Assembly: GCA_017557475.1 (NCBI GenBank)
Contig: JAFYYO010000154.1
Location: 1 to 6,283 of the forward strand
Origin: Bacteroidaceae bacterium
Lineage (GTDB): Bacteria > Bacteroidota > Bacteroidia > Bacteroidales > Bacteroidaceae
DNA: 6,283 nt
Reading direction: 5' to 3'
Positions 5,657 through 6,283 of this stretch are shown piece by piece. Under the pieces are notes generated by a model. That model did no database searches and was not told the DNA's origin. It worked only from the letters and a program-made list of their open reading frames with translations. The first letter of the stretch is position 1, and each line of letters begins with the position of its first letter. The translations under genes were made by a program, and so were the position numbers.

Positions 5657-6283
5657 ATAAGATAACTCTAGACAACACTCTCCCCAAGGTTTTCTTGCAA
5701 AGGACTGACATCCAAAGCGATATCTGGCGGCAGCAAGTTACCTTCGAGAAGGGCAAAACCTACCTCATAGAGGCTCAAAGCGGCACAGGAAAGAGTTCGC
5801 TTTGCAGTTTCATTATCGGCTACAGACAGGACTTCGACGGCAAGATTCTCTTCGACGGAAAGGATAGTCGCCGGCTTAAGGTAAAGGAATGGATAGAGTT
5901 GCGACAAAAGCACATCAGCCTTCTTTTCCAAGAGTTGCGCCTCTTCCCTGAACTGACGGCAATGGAGAACATCGAAATAAAAAACAGCCTGACGCATCAT
6001 AAGCAGAGAAAAGAGATAGAAGGATGGTTCGAGGCTCTCGGTATTGCCGACAAGATGGCGTCTCCTGTCCGCTTGATGAGCTTTGGTCAGCAACAGAGAG
6101 TAGCCATGATTCGAGCCCTTGTGCAGCCCTTCGACTTCCTGCTTTGTGATGAGCCAATATCGCATCTTGACGACGAGAACTCGCAGATAATGGCAAACAT
6201 CATGACAGAGGAAGCCAGAAAGCAAGGCGCAGGCATTATCATTACCAGTATCGGCAAGCATATGGAACTGCCATACGATAAAA
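5653..6283 (+). CDS. ABC transporter ATP-binding protein (3' partial)
   Basis: An open frame of 210 codons starts at the ATG overlapping the upstream stop and runs off the right edge without a stop. It is an ABC ATPase of the short type (LolD/FtsE-like in size and order) that would power a membrane permease not seen here. Visible motifs: Walker A AQSGTGKS (41-48, K47), where the usual first glycine is alanine; Q-loop glutamine Q93 in LLFQELRLFPELTAMENI; signature SFGQQ (143-147) in place of the usual SGGQ; Walker B FDFLLCDE (160-167) with the catalytic E167; D-loop SHLD (170-173). The H-loop, expected as THD or SHD after IIIT, reads TSIGKH, so the switch histidine is missing or displaced. AGGAG (5647-5651) is only one base from the ATG, too close for normal use, so coupling to the upstream gene is more likely. 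The N-terminal half is poorly conserved. Substrate unknown. Confidence 0.88.
   Translation, partial: MNKITLDNTLPKVFLQRTDIQSDIWRQQVTFEKGKTYLIEAQSGTGKSSLCSFIIGYRQDFDGKILFDGKDSRRLKVKEWIELRQKHISLLFQELRLFPELTAMENIEIKNSLTHHKQRKEIEGWFEALGIADKMASPVRLMSFGQQQRVAMIRALVQPFDFLLCDEPISHLDDENSQIMANIMTEEARKQGAGIIITSIGKHMELPYDK

Noticed and set aside
5668..6261. A 197-codon open frame on the minus strand.
   Set aside because: It is antisense to the ABC ATPase, whose plus-strand frame carries Walker A, Q-loop, signature and Walker B motifs. The antisense translation has no family resemblance.

Overview
The window looks like a chromosomal segment of a Prevotella-like member of the Bacteroidales. The reasons are the gene families present (a DUF4835/PorD-type secreted protein and a DUF4836-type membrane-anchored protein, both essentially restricted to Bacteroidota), Bacteroidota-type promoter boxes (TAnnTTTGC) in front of two genes, A-rich gene leaders without a well-placed Shine-Dalgarno sequence, and dispersed short repeats of a kind I associate with Prevotella genomes. 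This assignment is by recall, not by a search.

Layout. Positions 1-630 hold the C-terminal (CoaB) half of the coenzyme A enzyme CoaBC, cut by the left edge. Its stop overlaps (ATGA) the start of a DUF4835/PorD-like exported protein at 627-1541, which ends in a clear intrinsic terminator (1582-1618). A gene-free stretch follows, filled by seven degenerate ~22-bp repeats (1639-1794) that run into the 3' end of the convergent uvrB gene (1755-3788, minus strand). uvrB is full length and carries a second kind of repeat-like insert in its linker just before the UVR motif. Between uvrB and the next gene lie about 500 bp without a credible gene (3789-4297). They hold the uvrB promoter, a short GC-richer stretch, a 212-bp element bounded by inverted repeats around a nearly pure A/T core, and the promoter of the next gene. 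Positions 4298-5656 encode a single-pass anchored DUF4836-type protein whose coding sequence contains copies of the same repeat found downstream of uvrB. Its stop overlaps (ATGA) the start of an ABC transporter ATPase (5653 onward), which leaves the window without a stop codon.

Function. The housekeeping content is coenzyme A synthesis (coaBC), envelope/type IX secretion (porD-like), nucleotide excision repair (uvrB), and an uncharacterised two-gene unit joining an anchored envelope protein to an ABC ATPase. I see no phage, CRISPR, toxin-antitoxin, transposase or RNA gene. The unusual content is repeats: at least three distinct short repeat types sit in intergenic DNA and have also entered coding sequence, extending or altering protein ends and linkers. 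The inverted-repeat element at 4010-4221 is the part least explained by known features.
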